Of a DNA stretch of 64,000 bases, positions 36,074-46,288 are shown one piece after another. The position numbers and the translations under genes are program-made. The notes beneath the pieces were generated by a model, which saw nothing but the letters and a program-made list of their open reading frames with translations, was not told where the DNA came from and ran no database searches. The stretch comes from Dokdonia sp. Hel_I_53 (GTDB taxonomy: Bacteria > Bacteroidota > Bacteroidia > Flavobacteriales > Flavobacteriaceae). The stretch spans positions 1,569,001 to 1,633,000 of the forward strand of contig NZ_VISL01000001.1 in NCBI RefSeq assembly GCF_007827465.1, given 5' to 3'. Every line of letters starts with the position of its first letter. The stretch's first letter is position 1.

Positions 36074-38893
36074 ATGAAAACCGTTTTATATTCACTCTTA
36101 CTTTTACTGTCTGCAATAACTGCAAATTCTCAAACGGGAATTATCGCTGGTACTATTAATGATGGGCAGCTCAATGACATACTGCCATTTGCAAATGTTA
36201 TTGTTCAAGGAACAACAAAGGGTACTACTTCAGACTTTGATGGAAAATACTCGCTAGAGATTGCTCCCGGAACGTACGTCATAGAATTTTCTTTTGTTGG
36301 ATATAATACACAGCAAATTTCTGAAGTGATTGTCACAGAAAACAATACTACAACTCTTGATGTAACACTATCAGGGGCATCACTAGACGAAGTTATCATC
36401 ACATCTACTACGCGTCAGAATACAGAGCAATCAGTTTTAAATCTTCAAAAAAAATCGGTTCAATTGCTCGATGGATTGTCATTAGAAAGTATTAAAAAAA
36501 GTGGCGCTAGTAATGTTGCTTCCGCTGTAAAAAACATACCGGGAGTATCTGTTCAGGGTGGAAAATATGTATATGTAAGAGGTTTAGGTGATCGTTACAC
36601 AAAAACTATACTTAATGGAGTTGATGTGCCTGGACTTGATCCAGACAGGAATACATTACAACTTGATATTTTTCCTTCTTCTATTTTAGAAAATATCATA
36701 GTAGTAAAATCGTCTGCTGCAGATCAACCAGCAGATTTTACTGGAGGTGTAGTTGATATTGTTACTAAAGATATTCCTAATAGTAATGAGACTAGCGTTT
36801 CAATAGGTCTTGGCTATAATCCTAACTTTCATTTTAATGATAGCTATATTAGCAATGAATCAAGTGGAACAGATTTTCTAGGTTATGACAACGGACAGCG
36901 ATCTAATCCTTTTAATGAAAATCAGGTTTTTGATTTTCCTACAAACACGCCTAATACTGCTTCTTTTTTAGCTGGCAGACTTAATCCTGTATTAGCTGCG
37001 CAAAGAGAAAATAGTGGTGCAGATTTCAACTTATCTTTTACTACAGGAAACTCTTATGATGTAGGCGATAATAAATTAGGATATCTTGCTTCCATTTCTT
37101 ACCGTAATGAAACTACTTACTATGATGACTACGTAGATGGACAACGTTTTAGAAAAGATACTGATTCAAGCATTTTTGAACTTAATACAGACAGAACACA
37201 ACAAGGTGAAAGAGGAGAAAATAATGTTCTTATAAGTGCACTAGGTGGATTATCTTACAAAACTAACAATTCTAAATACCGTCTTAATGTATTGCATATT
37301 CAGAATGGTGAATCTGGAGCTTCACTACTTAGTCAAACTAACAGAATAGACAATAGTAATACTATTAAAAAGGATATTTTAATTTATACAGAACGCGCTC
37401 TTACAAATGTACTTTTAAGTGGAAAACACACTAATGAAGATGCTACTTGGATAACAGAATGGAAATTATCTCCTACATTCTCAAATGTAGATGATAAGGA
37501 CTTTAGAACAACTCCTTTTTTAGTAAATGATGAAGATGGAAGTTTTACAATAAGCCCAAGTGAATCTGGAGACGCTTCTCGTTTTTTTAGAAACCTAGAT
37601 GAAATTAACCTCGCTGGTAAAGTTGATGTTACTCGCAAACATAAACTATTTGAAAAAGACGCAAAATTCAAATTTGGGGGAGCCCATACTTACAAGCAAC
37701 GTGATTTTAAAACAGTACGTTTTGCAACTCCTTTCAGAAACTTTAATAGTGCGCTTTTAAATGGAGACCCTAATGCTATTTTAGGAGAAAATATATACAA
37801 TCCAGATAGTGACAGCGGCTTCTTTGTAAGAAGAGATTCAAATGATAATGATCAATTCGACTCAAATATAAATGTGGGAGCATATTACGTATCTGAAGAA
37901 CTTAGACCTACCTCATGGCTTACTGCAATTGTGGGAGTACGCTTTGAAAAATTTGATTTAATCTATACGGGACAAGATCAACAAGGAAACGTATTTCAGG
38001 ATGAAAGAATATTAGATAAAGCAGATCTATTTCCTTCTGCAAATTTAATTTTTGATCTTAATGAGGATGGCAATAAAAAGGTTAGAGCATCATACTCAAG
38101 AACTACAGCACGCCCTTCATTTAAAGAAGCGTCTCTTGCACAAATATTTAATCCTATCGAGAACGAGCTTTTTATAGGTAACATAAATTTACAACCTACA
38201 TATATAAATAACTTAGATTTAAGATATGAAATTTATGGAGCTAGTGACAAGAAATTTAACATAGGTGATTTTGCAGCCATCAGTGGTTTTTATAAAAGTT
38301 TCAAAGACCCTATTGAACTAACATTTTTCGCTGAGGCAACTGGACAGGTCACACCACGTAATCTAGGGGATGCAAATGTTTTAGGTGCAGAAATTGAGCT
38401 ACGTAAAAACTTAGACTTTGTAGGACTTAACAATTTCTCACTTAATATAAATTACTCTATTATTGATTCTGATGAAACCTATAATGAAGATGAAAGATTG
38501 CTAAGGGAAAACTTACTTAGAGATGGAGAAAATCTTGATTCTGGGAGAGTGCTACAGGGACAATCACCATTTTTACTTAATGCAGGCATTGCTTTTGAAT
38601 CTGAAGATTCAACATGGAAATCCAGCCTATCTTATAATGTGCAAGGTAAGACGTTGCAAATTGTAGGCGCAGGTGAGATTGCAGATGTATATAGGCTACC
38701 ATTTAATGATTTGAAATTCAATCTCTCCAAATCTTTCGGAGAAGATCAAAATCAAACAATCACTCTTAAAGCAGCAAATCTACTTAATGATGATCGCGAG
38801 AGTGTTTTTCAATCATATAATGCACAAGATCAGTTATACTCAAAATGGAGTCCTGGGCAAGATTTTAGCTTAAGCTACAGCTTTAAGTTTTAA
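36074..38893 (+). CDS. TonB-dependent receptor with CarboxypepD_reg-like domain
   Basis: 939 residues from ATG 36074 (MKTVLYSLLLLLSAITANSQ), which gives a clean signal peptide. Residues 20-110 are a carboxypeptidase regulatory-like domain (GTINDGQLNDILPFANVIVQGTTKGTTSDFDGKYSLEI). Then a plug domain (NVASAVKNIPGVSVQGGKYVYVRGLGDRYTKTILNGVDVPGLDPDRNTLQLDIFP) and a beta barrel ending in aromatic FSLSYSFKF. The plug sequence, with the DRYT---NG--IP-DP--N--- pattern, is of the type usually paired with the lipoprotein encoded just upstream. The ligand is unknown. It is followed by an intrinsic terminator. Confidence 0.93.
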   Translation: MKTVLYSLLLLLSAITANSQTGIIAGTINDGQLNDILPFANVIVQGTTKGTTSDFDGKYSLEIAPGTYVIEFSFVGYNTQQISEVIVTENNTTTLDVTLSGASLDEVIITSTTRQNTEQSVLNLQKKSVQLLDGLSLESIKKSGASNVASAVKNIPGVSVQGGKYVYVRGLGDRYTKTILNGVDVPGLDPDRNTLQLDIFPSSILENIIVVKSSAADQPADFTGGVVDIVTKDIPNSNETSVSIGLGYNPNFHFNDSYISNESSGTDFLGYDNGQRSNPFNENQVFDFPTNTPNTASFLAGRLNPVLAAQRENSGADFNLSFTTGNSYDVGDNKLGYLASISYRNETTYYDDYVDGQRFRKDTDSSIFELNTDRTQQGERGENNVLISALGGLSYKTNNSKYRLNVLHIQNGESGASLLSQTNRIDNSNTIKKDILIYTERALTNVLLSGKHTNEDATWITEWKLSPTFSNVDDKDFRTTPFLVNDEDGSFTISPSESGDASRFFRNLDEINLAGKVDVTRKHKLFEKDAKFKFGGAHTYKQRDFKTVRFATPFRNFNSALLNGDPNAILGENIYNPDSDSGFFVRRDSNDNDQFDSNINVGAYYVSEELRPTSWLTAIVGVRFEKFDLIYTGQDQQGNVFQDERILDKADLFPSANLIFDLNEDGNKKVRASYSRTTARPSFKEASLAQIFNPIENELFIGNINLQPTYINNLDLRYEIYGASDKKFNIGDFAAISGFYKSFKDPIELTFFAEATGQVTPRNLGDANVLGAEIELRKNLDFVGLNNFSLNINYSIIDSDETYNEDERLLRENLLRDGENLDSGRVLQGQSPFLLNAGIAFESEDSTWKSSLSYNVQGKTLQIVGAGEIADVYRLPFNDLKFNLSKSFGEDQNQTITLKAANLLNDDRESVFQSYNAQDQLYSKWSPGQDFSLSYSFKF

Positions 38894-38920
38894 TCTCCCA
38901 TTAGTAGAATTAGCCATAAA

Positions 38921-38949
38921 AAAAGGTCTCCTATATTAGGAGACCTTTT
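38921..38949 (+). terminator. Intrinsic terminator of the TonB receptor operon
   Basis: Perfect 13-bp stem AAAAGGTCTCCTA / TAGGAGACCTTTT with loop TAT and a following T-run (TTTTCG). Also functions in the other direction because A-rich on the left. Confidence 0.92.
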
Positions 38950-38967
38950 CGTTTATGATTCTTGTTA

Positions 38968-38983
38968 TGCTTTCGCGAAAGCA
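38968..38983. repeat. Palindrome TGCTTTCGCGAAAGCA
   Basis: Perfect 16-bp copy between the TonB operon terminator and the stop of the convergent YwqK-like gene. Confidence 0.95.
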
Positions 38984-38985
38984 AA

Positions 38986-39351
38986 CTAATATCTATTACT
39001 TACCACTTCGGTATTTTTATTTTTCCAAGTATTCACCACTGCAATGCGGGAATTGTTATAATCAACTTCTGTCAGTTTATCATCTGCCCAGAAAAACCAA
39101 GTTCCTACTTTCTCTCCTGCTTCATACTGAGCTTCTGCGGTTTTATTACCAGTGCGATCATAACTGATCCACTTACCAGTAAGCTGACCTTTTTTATTAA
39201 AAAATCCAGTCTGACTCACAGTGCCATTGTCATGCATCAATGTAGCCTCTATAATGTCTCCATTCTGGATGTAAGTATTTTTAACTTCTTCTTGTGCGCT
39301 TACTGCTATATTAACTAAAAAAGCAGCTGCAATAATCAATATCTTTTTCAT
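38986..39351 (-). CDS. Secreted YwqK/MORN_2-like small protein
   Basis: 121 residues. Signal peptide 1-19 (MKKILIIAAAFLVNIAVSAQ). Three MORN_2-like repeats follow: THNGTVSQTGFFNKKGQLTGKWISY-type (NGTVSQTGFFNKKGQLTGKWISYD), GNKTAEAQYEAGEKVGTWFFW, and DKLTEVDYNNSRIAVVN. Databases call similar proteins YwqK family antitoxin or membrane-binding protein without evidence of activity. No partner gene is adjacent. The sequence before the ATG contains no clear promoter. It converges with the TonB operon. Confidence 0.8.
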   Translation of the reverse strand: MKKILIIAAAFLVNIAVSAQEEVKNTYIQNGDIIEATLMHDNGTVSQTGFFNKKGQLTGKWISYDRTGNKTAEAQYEAGEKVGTWFFWADDKLTEVDYNNSRIAVVNTWKNKNTEVVSNRY

Positions 39352-39689
39352 CTTCGGGGATTTTAATTAATGTATACTACAAACATAACTCAAATTTTAC
39401 AATTATCAAACTTTTACATAACATTTTGTTTACATAAAGTTTACATTAATCTTATAATTAGCTGAAATACAGTTTATTATGATTGTTTTTTTTATAATTA
39501 CCTGCCATATTAGCGTAACAAATTGCTTATTATCAATACTAAACATAGAGCTAGCTTAAGTTCACTTTATACATGTGCGTGTTATGAAAACGAAGTATCG
39601 TCTATAATCACAATTTTAAATAACATTAAGATAACAATAGAAATGTCGGAATTACTGAATTTTACAAATTATAGATTTGAATAACCTTT
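39352..39689. other. AT-rich intergenic region upstream of the phosphate transporter
   Basis: 338 bp with no gene. A TAGATTTG box at 39672-39679, 10 bp before the ATG, fits TAnnTTTG as a -7 element. Nothing else recognisable. Confidence 0.6.
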
Positions 39690-41927
39690 ATGGAAAACAT
39701 GTACATTTTTATGATTGGCGCACTTGCTATATTAGCAGTAGCCGATCTAGTTGTAGGCGTAAGTAATGATGCCGTAAATTTTCTAAACTCTGCCATTGGT
39801 TCTAAAGCAGTATCCTTCAAAACAATTATGATTGTCGCTAGTTTGGGTATTGCATTTGGTGCCTTATCGTCTAGCGGAATGATGGAAGTCGCTCGTAAAG
39901 GAATTTTTGATCCATCTCAGTTTTATTTCAATGAGATCATGATCATTTTTATGGCTGTGATGGTCACAGATATTATTCTGCTAGATATTTTTAACAGTCT
40001 AGGTATGCCTACTTCCACAACAGTGTCAATAGTTTTTGAATTACTAGGAGCGGCAGTAGCTATGTCGATAATTAAGATTTCTAAAAATAGTGACTCATTA
40101 TTAGATATTGCAAATTATATAAATACGGATAAGGCAACTGAAATTATTGTCGGGATATTACTTTCAGTTTTTATAGCATTCACAGTCGGTGCAATAGTGC
40201 AGTTTTTAACACGCTATCTACTTACTTTTAGATTTGACAAAAAACCTTCTTGGGCAGCTGCTCTATTTGGTGGAGTAGCCATAACATCAATTGCTTATTT
40301 TATAATTATTAAAGGACTAAAAGGTGCAGATATTTTGCCTCAAAATTTCAGCGAATGGGCAGGGAATAACTTATACCAGTTTTTAGGTGCAAACTTTATA
40401 GTTTGGACTATTTTAGGGTATGTTTCTCATGCAATATTGAAAATCAATATTTACAAACTCATCATAATCTTAGGAACCTTTGCGCTTGCAATGGCCTTTG
40501 CTGGGAATGATTTAGTAAACTTCATTGGTGTACCCATGGCCGCTTATAATGCATTCCAATCGTGGTTAGGATCTGGAATTTTGCCTTCTGAATTTGGAAT
40601 GGAAAGTCTAGCAGAAAAAGTACCTACACAGCCTGTTCTTTTATTAGTCGCTGGCCTCGTGATGGTACTCACACTCTGGTTTAGTGAGAAGGCACGTCGT
40701 GTTGTTAAGACATCCGTAGATTTATCAAGACAAGATGAAGTCAAAGAGCGTTTCAAACCAAACTGGTTATCTCAAAATTTAGTACGAGGAGTTATAGTTG
40801 CAAATGTTGGACTCAATAAACTACTACCTACTACAACAAAACGAAGCATTAGTAAGAGCTTTGAAAAAGCACCCATACCTATGGTTGCGCAATCTGAAGC
40901 TCCAGCTTTTGATATGGTTAGAGCTGCGGTAAACCTTGTTATAGCAAGCGTTTTAATTTCTGTAGCGACTGGACTTAAACTTCCCCTTTCTACCACTTAT
41001 GTTACCTTTATGGTTGCCATGGGTACCTCCCTTGCAGATCGTGCTTGGGGTAGTGAAAGTGCCGTATATAGGGTAGCTGGCGTATTAAATGTAATAGGAG
41101 GATGGTTTCTTACTGCACTTTCTGCATTTACTGCTGCTGCAGTCCTCGCATACTTAATGTACTTAGGAGGCATTTATGCAATTGTGGCTTTATTCCTTTT
41201 TGCACTTTTTATGTTAGGACGTCACTACTTTTCAAATAAAAAGGAAAATTTAGAAGCTCAAAAAGAAGAAGACTTACGCAAAGCAGAAAGTCAAACGATT
41301 CAAGGAATCATCGAAGAAAGTGCAGATAACATTGTAAAAACTGTAGAGAGAACTAATAAAATTTATACAAATGTTCTAAAAGGGCTTGCAAAAGGAAAAG
41401 TCAAAAGCCTTAAGAAAAGTCGTGAAGGAGTAGAAAAACTTAATGACGAAGTAGATGATTTACGTAGTAATATCTTTTACTTTATAAAGAACTTAGAAGA
41501 AACTAGTGTGAGAGGATCTAACTTCTATATTCAGATTTTAGGGTACTTAGAAGATATAACACAATCATTAGATTATATAGCCAAATCTAGTTATAAGCAT
41601 ATTAACAACAATCACAAACCATTACGTTTTAATCAGATTAGAGATCTCCAAGAAATCAATAATAAACTAAGCTTATTTTTAGATGAAACTGCCACTGCTT
41701 TCAAGGACCGTAATTATGACATGATAGACGTGCTCATCGGCAAGAAGAAAGAATTGTATGCTGATATTACAAAGAAAATTGAAAAACAGATTGAGCGTAC
41801 TCGCTCTGAGGAATCAAGTCCTAAGAACACAACACTATATTTTGGACTCTTACTGGAATCTAAAGATCTTGTTGAAGAAATAATGAATCTTCTAGAACTT
41901 TATAGCACAGAGAATAAGCAATATTAA
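39690..41927 (+). CDS. PiT-family inorganic phosphate transporter with C-terminal PhoU-like domain
   Basis: 745 residues. Two inverted PiT repeats: GVSNDAVNFLNSAIGSKA and PTSTTVSIVFELLGAAVA, then AFAGNDLVNFIGVPMAA and LPLSTTYVTFMVAMGTSLADRAWGSES. The GANDVaN-type signature appears as GVSNDAVNF and AGNDLVNF. About twelve membrane helices precede a cytoplasmic part of roughly 230 residues (520-745) with long helices, resembling a PhoU-like regulatory domain (RTNKIYTNVLKGLAKG, YLEDITQSLDYIAKSSYKHINNNHKPL). PiT proteins import phosphate or metal phosphate by proton or sodium symport. It has its own promoter and terminator. Longer than most PiT proteins because of the tail. Confidence 0.92.
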   Translation: MENMYIFMIGALAILAVADLVVGVSNDAVNFLNSAIGSKAVSFKTIMIVASLGIAFGALSSSGMMEVARKGIFDPSQFYFNEIMIIFMAVMVTDIILLDIFNSLGMPTSTTVSIVFELLGAAVAMSIIKISKNSDSLLDIANYINTDKATEIIVGILLSVFIAFTVGAIVQFLTRYLLTFRFDKKPSWAAALFGGVAITSIAYFIIIKGLKGADILPQNFSEWAGNNLYQFLGANFIVWTILGYVSHAILKINIYKLIIILGTFALAMAFAGNDLVNFIGVPMAAYNAFQSWLGSGILPSEFGMESLAEKVPTQPVLLLVAGLVMVLTLWFSEKARRVVKTSVDLSRQDEVKERFKPNWLSQNLVRGVIVANVGLNKLLPTTTKRSISKSFEKAPIPMVAQSEAPAFDMVRAAVNLVIASVLISVATGLKLPLSTTYVTFMVAMGTSLADRAWGSESAVYRVAGVLNVIGGWFLTALSAFTAAAVLAYLMYLGGIYAIVALFLFALFMLGRHYFSNKKENLEAQKEEDLRKAESQTIQGIIEESADNIVKTVERTNKIYTNVLKGLAKGKVKSLKKSREGVEKLNDEVDDLRSNIFYFIKNLEETSVRGSNFYIQILGYLEDITQSLDYIAKSSYKHINNNHKPLRFNQIRDLQEINNKLSLFLDETATAFKDRNYDMIDVLIGKKKELYADITKKIEKQIERTRSEESSPKNTTLYFGLLLESKDLVEEIMNLLELYSTENKQY

Positions 41928-41948
41928 TTTATTGACTGGAGTATAATT

Positions 41949-41981
41949 AAAGACCCGACTTGCTTATCGCATCGGGTCTTT
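41949..41981 (+). terminator. Intrinsic terminator of the PiT gene
   Basis: Stem AAAGACCCGA / TCGGGTCTTT, loop CTTGCTTATCGCA partly self-pairing, followed by T-rich CTTGTTTT. Confidence 0.9.
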
Positions 41982-41982
41982 C

Positions 41983-42992
41983 TTGTTTTATGATATAAAT
42001 ACGCTTTCGCGAAAAACAAATCCCACAGAAAAAAATAAACTCAAGGAAGTTGCAGCTGTTTTCCTAAAAATGGGATGTTTTGCTTTTGGTGGACCTGCAG
42101 CTCACATCGCAATGATGGAAGATGAGATTGTATCTAAAAGAAAGTGGAACTTTAGAGATCAATTCCTTGACCACATAGGTGCTACAAGCTTAATTCCAGA
42201 AGCTAATTCTACAGAAATGACCGTGCACTGCAGCTATCACTATGCAGAGAAAAAAGGTCTTTTTCTTGCAAGTAAAACTTTTATTATTCCAGCTATTAAT
42301 ATTACAGGTGTACTTGCTTACTTCTATATAACGAATGGAAATCTCCCAGGGATAAAACCTTTTTTTATTTGGTATAAACCTGCAGTTATTGCGGTGATAG
42401 CTGCCGCTGTTTTAAAGTTCGAAAAAAAAACAATTAAATCGATTGAATTGGCAGTCAATGGACTCATAGTACTTGGTTTAACTTAATTTGGATTGAGCGA
42501 TGTTATAGCACTTATAGTCGCTAGTGTATTGGGAACAGTATACTTCTTTTTAAAAATGGGTCCCATTTTGTACGGTTGTGGTTATGTTCTCTTTGTATAC
42601 ATAGATGCAGAGCTCGTTTCATTTGGATTATTATCTAGAACAGCATAAATTGAAGAATTGCAGCTGGGCAATTCACACCATCCCCCGCATTATATACAGC
42701 TACTTTTATAGGATATCAACCCTCCAGAATACGGGGAGCAGTTGTAGCCAGTATAGGTATTTTTCTTCCGTCTTTCCTATTTGTACTTATACTTACTCCA
42801 GTGCTCCCAAAATTACGGCAATCGACACTATTTCGTTATTTTCTAAATAGTGTTCATGTGGCTGCTGTGGCGGTCATGCTATCCGTTTTAATACAAATGA
42901 GCTTAGAGAGTATTATAGATTGGAGATCCGCTTTAATCTATCTAATAAGTGCCTTATTAGTCTTTGGTACATGGAAAATATCTTTGATGTGA
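41983..42992 (+). pseudogene. Broken chromate transporter (CHR family)
   Basis: The first part (to 42486) reads LKEVAAVFLKMGCFAFGGPAAHIAMMEDEIV, EANSTEMTVH and WYKPAVIAVIAAAVLKF, clear CHR-family sequence. An in-frame TAA at 42484 ends this frame. The same frame continues as second-half sequence (SDVIALIVASVLG) to a second stop at 42646. The C-terminal part follows in another frame: IAAGQFTPSPALYTATFIGYQ, GIFLPSFLFVLIL and VHVAAVAVMLSVLIQMS, ending at TGA 42990. At least one nonsense change and one frameshift (probably two) are present, so no functional protein is made. A palindrome half sits at the 5' end, where the normal ATG would be expected. Confidence 0.85.
42002..42014. repeat. Palindrome half copy CGCTTTCGCGAAA
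   Basis: Left arm and core intact, right arm replaced by A-run. It lies at the 5' end of the broken chromate transporter gene, just after the PiT terminator. Confidence 0.75.
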
Positions 42993-43161
42993 ATTATTCT
43001 TGGTGGTTCAATGTAAGGGTATTTATTATTTCTCGCATAATCTCACAATATTTGAAATTAGTTCGTTAAAAAATTTCAAAACCTATTGTTAATCTTACTT
43101 AACATTTCAACTTCAAAACAATTATACTCGTAGATTTATATTCAACCAAATAATATAAATT

Positions 43162-43314
43162 ATGGCAGATATAATTAAAGACGAAGAAGATCCAACAGAA
43201 GAGTATCTTTTACAAGACAATAAAAAGACAAGGTTTGGCGCAACTTTTATAGTTATCACCCTTATCATATTAATACTAGCAGTAGTAGCAACCTATTTTG
43301 TAGTAGGATTTTAA
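43162..43314 (+). CDS. Small single-pass membrane protein (50 residues)
   Basis: ATG at 43162, TAA at 43312. The sequence is an acidic N-terminus (MADIIKDEEDPTEEYLLQDN), a KKTRFG junction, and one hydrophobic helix (TFIVITLIILILAVVATYFVVGF) reaching the C-terminus. This looks like a tail-anchored, N-in protein. A good terminator follows 16 bp later, and a gap of 170 bp separates it from the broken chromate gene, so it is an independent unit. I do not recognise the family. The reading frame is short, but the organised amphipathic composition and terminator support it being real. Confidence 0.65.
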   Translation: MADIIKDEEDPTEEYLLQDNKKTRFGATFIVITLIILILAVVATYFVVGF

Positions 43315-43329
43315 ATAATACAAATTTCT

Positions 43330-43370
43330 AAAAACCTCTAATTCTCAATTTTTAGAAATAGAGGTTTTTT
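43330..43370 (+). terminator. Terminator after the small membrane protein
   Basis: Stem AAAAACCTCTA / TAGAGGTTTTT with an 18-nt loop and a further T-run. Confidence 0.85.
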
Positions 43371-43433
43371 TATGTCATATTTTAAACGATGTATAAGCTG
43401 TTCATTATCCACATTAATAATAGGCTATCACAT

Positions 43434-43445
43434 TTTCGCGAAAGC
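43434..43445. repeat. Palindrome half copy TTTCGCGAAAGC
   Basis: Intact core and right arm, left arm is CA-TT. Directly beside the sdhCAB terminator. Confidence 0.7.
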
Positions 43446-43477
43446 AAAAAACCCAAACACTTCGTAGCGTCTGGGTT
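43446..43477 (-). terminator. Intrinsic terminator of the sdhCAB operon
   Basis: On the minus strand, AACCCA-A-AC-A-CT / AG-C-GT-C-TGGGTT with a tetraloop, then a T-run (A-run at 43446-43451 on +). It lies 31 bp after the sdhB stop. Confidence 0.85.
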
Positions 43478-43507
43478 ACATTTTATAGAATAGTTTAATC
43501 TAACTGA

Positions 43508-44254
43508 TTACCCTTTTAAGGAAGCTGCAAGATATTCACGGTTCATTCGAGCAATGTTTTCTAAAGAAATTCCTTTAGGACATTCTACTTCACAGGCTCC
43601 TGTGTTTGTACAGTTCCCAAATCCTTCTTCGTCCATTTGCTTAACCATGTTTAATACACGATTAGTCGCCTCTACCTCACCTTGTGGTAGTAATGCAAAC
43701 TGACTTACTTTTGCACCTACAAATAGCATAGCACTAGAGTTTTTACAACTTGCTACACAAGCACCACAACCGATACAAGTTGCTGCTGCAAAGGCGTCAT
43801 CTGCATTTTCTTTTTCAATAGGTGTTGCATTTGCATCAACAGTATTACCAGAGGTATTTATAGAAATAAATCCACCTGCATGCTGTATTCGATCAAAAGA
43901 AGATCTATCTACCATTAAATCTTTTACAACAGGAAACCCTGCTGCTCTAAAAGGTTCTATCGTAATGGTTTCTCCATCTTTAAATTTACGCATGTGAAGC
44001 TGACATGTGGTTACCAGACGATCTGGTCCGTGAGCTTCGCCGTTAATAAACATAGAGCAAGACCCACAAATTCCCTCACGGCAATCATGATCAAAAACAA
44101 CTGGCTCTTCACCTTTATTGATAAGTTCATCGTTAAGGACATCCATCATTTCTAAGAAAGACATATCTCCATCGATTCCGTCAATAGGGTATGTTACCAT
44201 TTCTCCTTTTGCGCTAGCGTTCTTTTGACGCCATATTTTTAAGGTAAGTTTCAT
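43508..44254 (-). CDS. sdhB: Succinate dehydrogenase / fumarate reductase iron-sulfur subunit
   Basis: 248 residues. Electron-transfer subunit of respiratory complex II. The plant-type 2Fe-2S motif is [27 protein letters not shown]; the 4Fe-4S motif is [11 protein letters not shown], and the 3Fe-4S side has [15 protein letters not shown]. All cysteines needed are present. Last gene of sdhC-sdhA-sdhB, with 10 bp to sdhA. Length and motif layout fit the menaquinone-linked type found in Bacteroidota. Confidence 0.97.
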   Translation of the reverse strand: MKLTLKIWRQKNASAKGEMVTYPIDGIDGDMSFLEMMDVLNDELINKGEEPVVFDHDCREGICGSCSMFINGEAHGPDRLVTTCQLHMRKFKDGETITIEPFRAAGFPVVKDLMVDRSSFDRIQHAGGFISINTSGNTVDANATPIEKENADDAFAAATCIGCGACVASCKNSSAMLFVGAKVSQFALLPQGEVEATNRVLNMVKQMDEEGFGNCTNTGACEVECPKGISLENIARMNREYLAASLKG

Positions 44255-44264
44255 AGTATCTTTC

Positions 44265-46277
44265 TTATTTATAACTTCTTTGTTTCAATTCAATATTCTC
44301 AAACTCCAACTGCTCTTTGTGAAGAATAGCATCTTTAGGAACTCCTGTGTATTCCCAAGCAGATACAAAAGTAAAGTTTTCATCATCACGTTTTGCTTCT
44401 CCCGCTTGCGCTCCTCCCTCTTCAACAGACTCTTCTCTAAAGTGTCCACCAGCAGATTCATTTCTAGTTAATGCATCTTTAGCAAAAAGCTCACCTAGCT
44501 CTAGAAAATCTGCGACACGAAGTGCTTTTGCAAGTTCTTCGTTAAATTCATTCTGTGTTCCTGGAACTCTTACTTCCTTATAGAATTCATCACGTAAGGC
44601 TGAGATTTCATCTATTGCACTTCTTAGGTCTGTCGCATTACGAGACATACCACATTTGTTCCACATGATTTTTCCTAATTTCTTATGGAAATAATCTACG
44701 GCTTTAGTACCATTATTATTAATTAAAGCATCTACTTGCTTGCGTACATTCTGTTCTGCCTCTTCAAATTCTGGACTATCGGTAGGGATAGGTCCCGTAC
44801 GGATATCGTGAGATAAGTAATCTCCAATAGTATAAGGTAGTACAAAATAACCATCTGCAAGCCCTTGCATCAATGCAGAAGCTCCTAGTCTGTTTGCTCC
44901 GTGATCTGAGAAGTTTGCCTCTCCTATCGCATAGAGTCCTTCAACATTAGTTTGTAAGTTGTAATCTACCCAAAGACCTCCCATCGTATAATGTACTGCT
45001 GGGTAAATCATCATAGGTGTTTTGTATGGGTTTTGATCTACAATCTTTTCATACATCTGGAAAAGGTTGCCATACTTATTTTTTACAACTGCAGCTCCTA
45101 GCTCAGTTACCAGTGCTTTATCATCTGCATTAAGACCTTTTACATAAGCTTCTTCTTTACCGTATCGTTCTATTGCAGAGGCAAAATCAAGGTACACAGC
45201 TTCTCCAGTTTTGTTTACTCCAAAACCAGCGTCACAACGTTCCTTCGCAGCTCTAGAGGCAACATCACGTGGCACTAAGTTTCCAAAGGCTGGATAACGA
45301 CGCTCTAGATAGTAATCTCTTTCTTCTTCTGTAAGTTCTGTAGGTTTCTTTCTACCCTCACGTATTGCAATGGCATCCTCTTTCTTTGCAGGAACCCAAA
45401 TACGTCCATCATTACGTAATGATTCTGACATCAACGTTAACTTAGACTGGTGATCACCAGATACTGGTATACATGTTGGGTGAATTTGTGTATAGCAAGG
45501 ATTTGCAAAATAAGCCCCACGCTTATGTGCTTTCCAAGCTGCTGTCACGTTAGAACCCATTGCATTAGTAGAAAGGTAGAATACATTTCCATATCCTCCA
45601 GTTCCTAATACTACGGCGTGAGCAGAGTGACGTTCTATCTCTCCTGTAACTAAGTTACGAGTTATTATTCCACGAGCTTTGCCGTTAACCTTAACAACAT
45701 CAAGCATCTCGTGACGATTGTACATTTTAATCTTACCACGACCTATCTGACGGTTCATAGCAGAGTATGCTCCTAAAAGAAGTTGTTGTCCAGTTTGACC
45801 TTTTGCATAAAAGGTTCTACTTACAAGTACTCCACCAAAAGAACGGTTGTCTAGCAGTCCACCATAATCACGTGCAAAAGGAACTCCTTGAGCAACACAT
45901 TGATCAATAATATTTGCAGACACTTCAGCAAGACGGTATACGTTTGCTTCTCTTGAACGGTAATCTCCACCTTTTACAGTATCGTAAAATAAGCGGTAGG
46001 TTGAATCCCCATCCCCTTGATAATTTTTTGCTGCATTAATTCCCCCTTGAGCAGCGATTGAATGCGCACGACGAGGCGAATCTTGAAAACAGAATGCTTT
46101 TACGTTGTAACCCAGCTCTGCAAGCGTTGCTGCAGCAGACCCTCCAGCAAGTCCAGTACCTACTACAATTACGTCAATAAGGCGCTTGTTTGCAGGATTT
46201 ACAAGGTTAATTTCATTTTTATGGTTTGTCCACTTATCAGCTAGTGGTCCTTGAGGTATTTTAGAATCTAATGCCAT
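44265..46277 (-). CDS. sdhA: Succinate dehydrogenase / fumarate reductase flavoprotein subunit
   Basis: 670 residues. Catalytic subunit, binding covalent FAD and oxidising succinate to fumarate. FAD motif [22 protein letters not shown], covalent-FAD His in [18 protein letters not shown], substrate site and Arg in [14 protein letters not shown] [32 protein letters not shown], and [17 protein letters not shown]. The size (long form, without a hydrophobic extension) fits the B-type complex II of Bacteroidota and epsilon-type fumarate reductases. Its start ATG follows sdhC by 11 bp. Confidence 0.97.
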   Translation of the reverse strand: MALDSKIPQGPLADKWTNHKNEINLVNPANKRLIDVIVVGTGLAGGSAAATLAELGYNVKAFCFQDSPRRAHSIAAQGGINAAKNYQGDGDSTYRLFYDTVKGGDYRSREANVYRLAEVSANIIDQCVAQGVPFARDYGGLLDNRSFGGVLVSRTFYAKGQTGQQLLLGAYSAMNRQIGRGKIKMYNRHEMLDVVKVNGKARGIITRNLVTGEIERHSAHAVVLGTGGYGNVFYLSTNAMGSNVTAAWKAHKRGAYFANPCYTQIHPTCIPVSGDHQSKLTLMSESLRNDGRIWVPAKKEDAIAIREGRKKPTELTEEERDYYLERRYPAFGNLVPRDVASRAAKERCDAGFGVNKTGEAVYLDFASAIERYGKEEAYVKGLNADDKALVTELGAAVVKNKYGNLFQMYEKIVDQNPYKTPMMIYPAVHYTMGGLWVDYNLQTNVEGLYAIGEANFSDHGANRLGASALMQGLADGYFVLPYTIGDYLSHDIRTGPIPTDSPEFEEAEQNVRKQVDALINNNGTKAVDYFHKKLGKIMWNKCGMSRNATDLRSAIDEISALRDEFYKEVRVPGTQNEFNEELAKALRVADFLELGELFAKDALTRNESAGGHFREESVEEGGAQAGEAKRDDENFTFVSAWEYTGVPKDAILHKEQLEFENIELKQRSYK

Positions 46278-46288
46278 AGCTTTATGTT

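Noticed and set aside
42605..42850. Separate 81-residue gene in the chromate region
   Set aside because: It is one of the wrong frames across the frameshift in the broken chromate transporter and carries no own signature.
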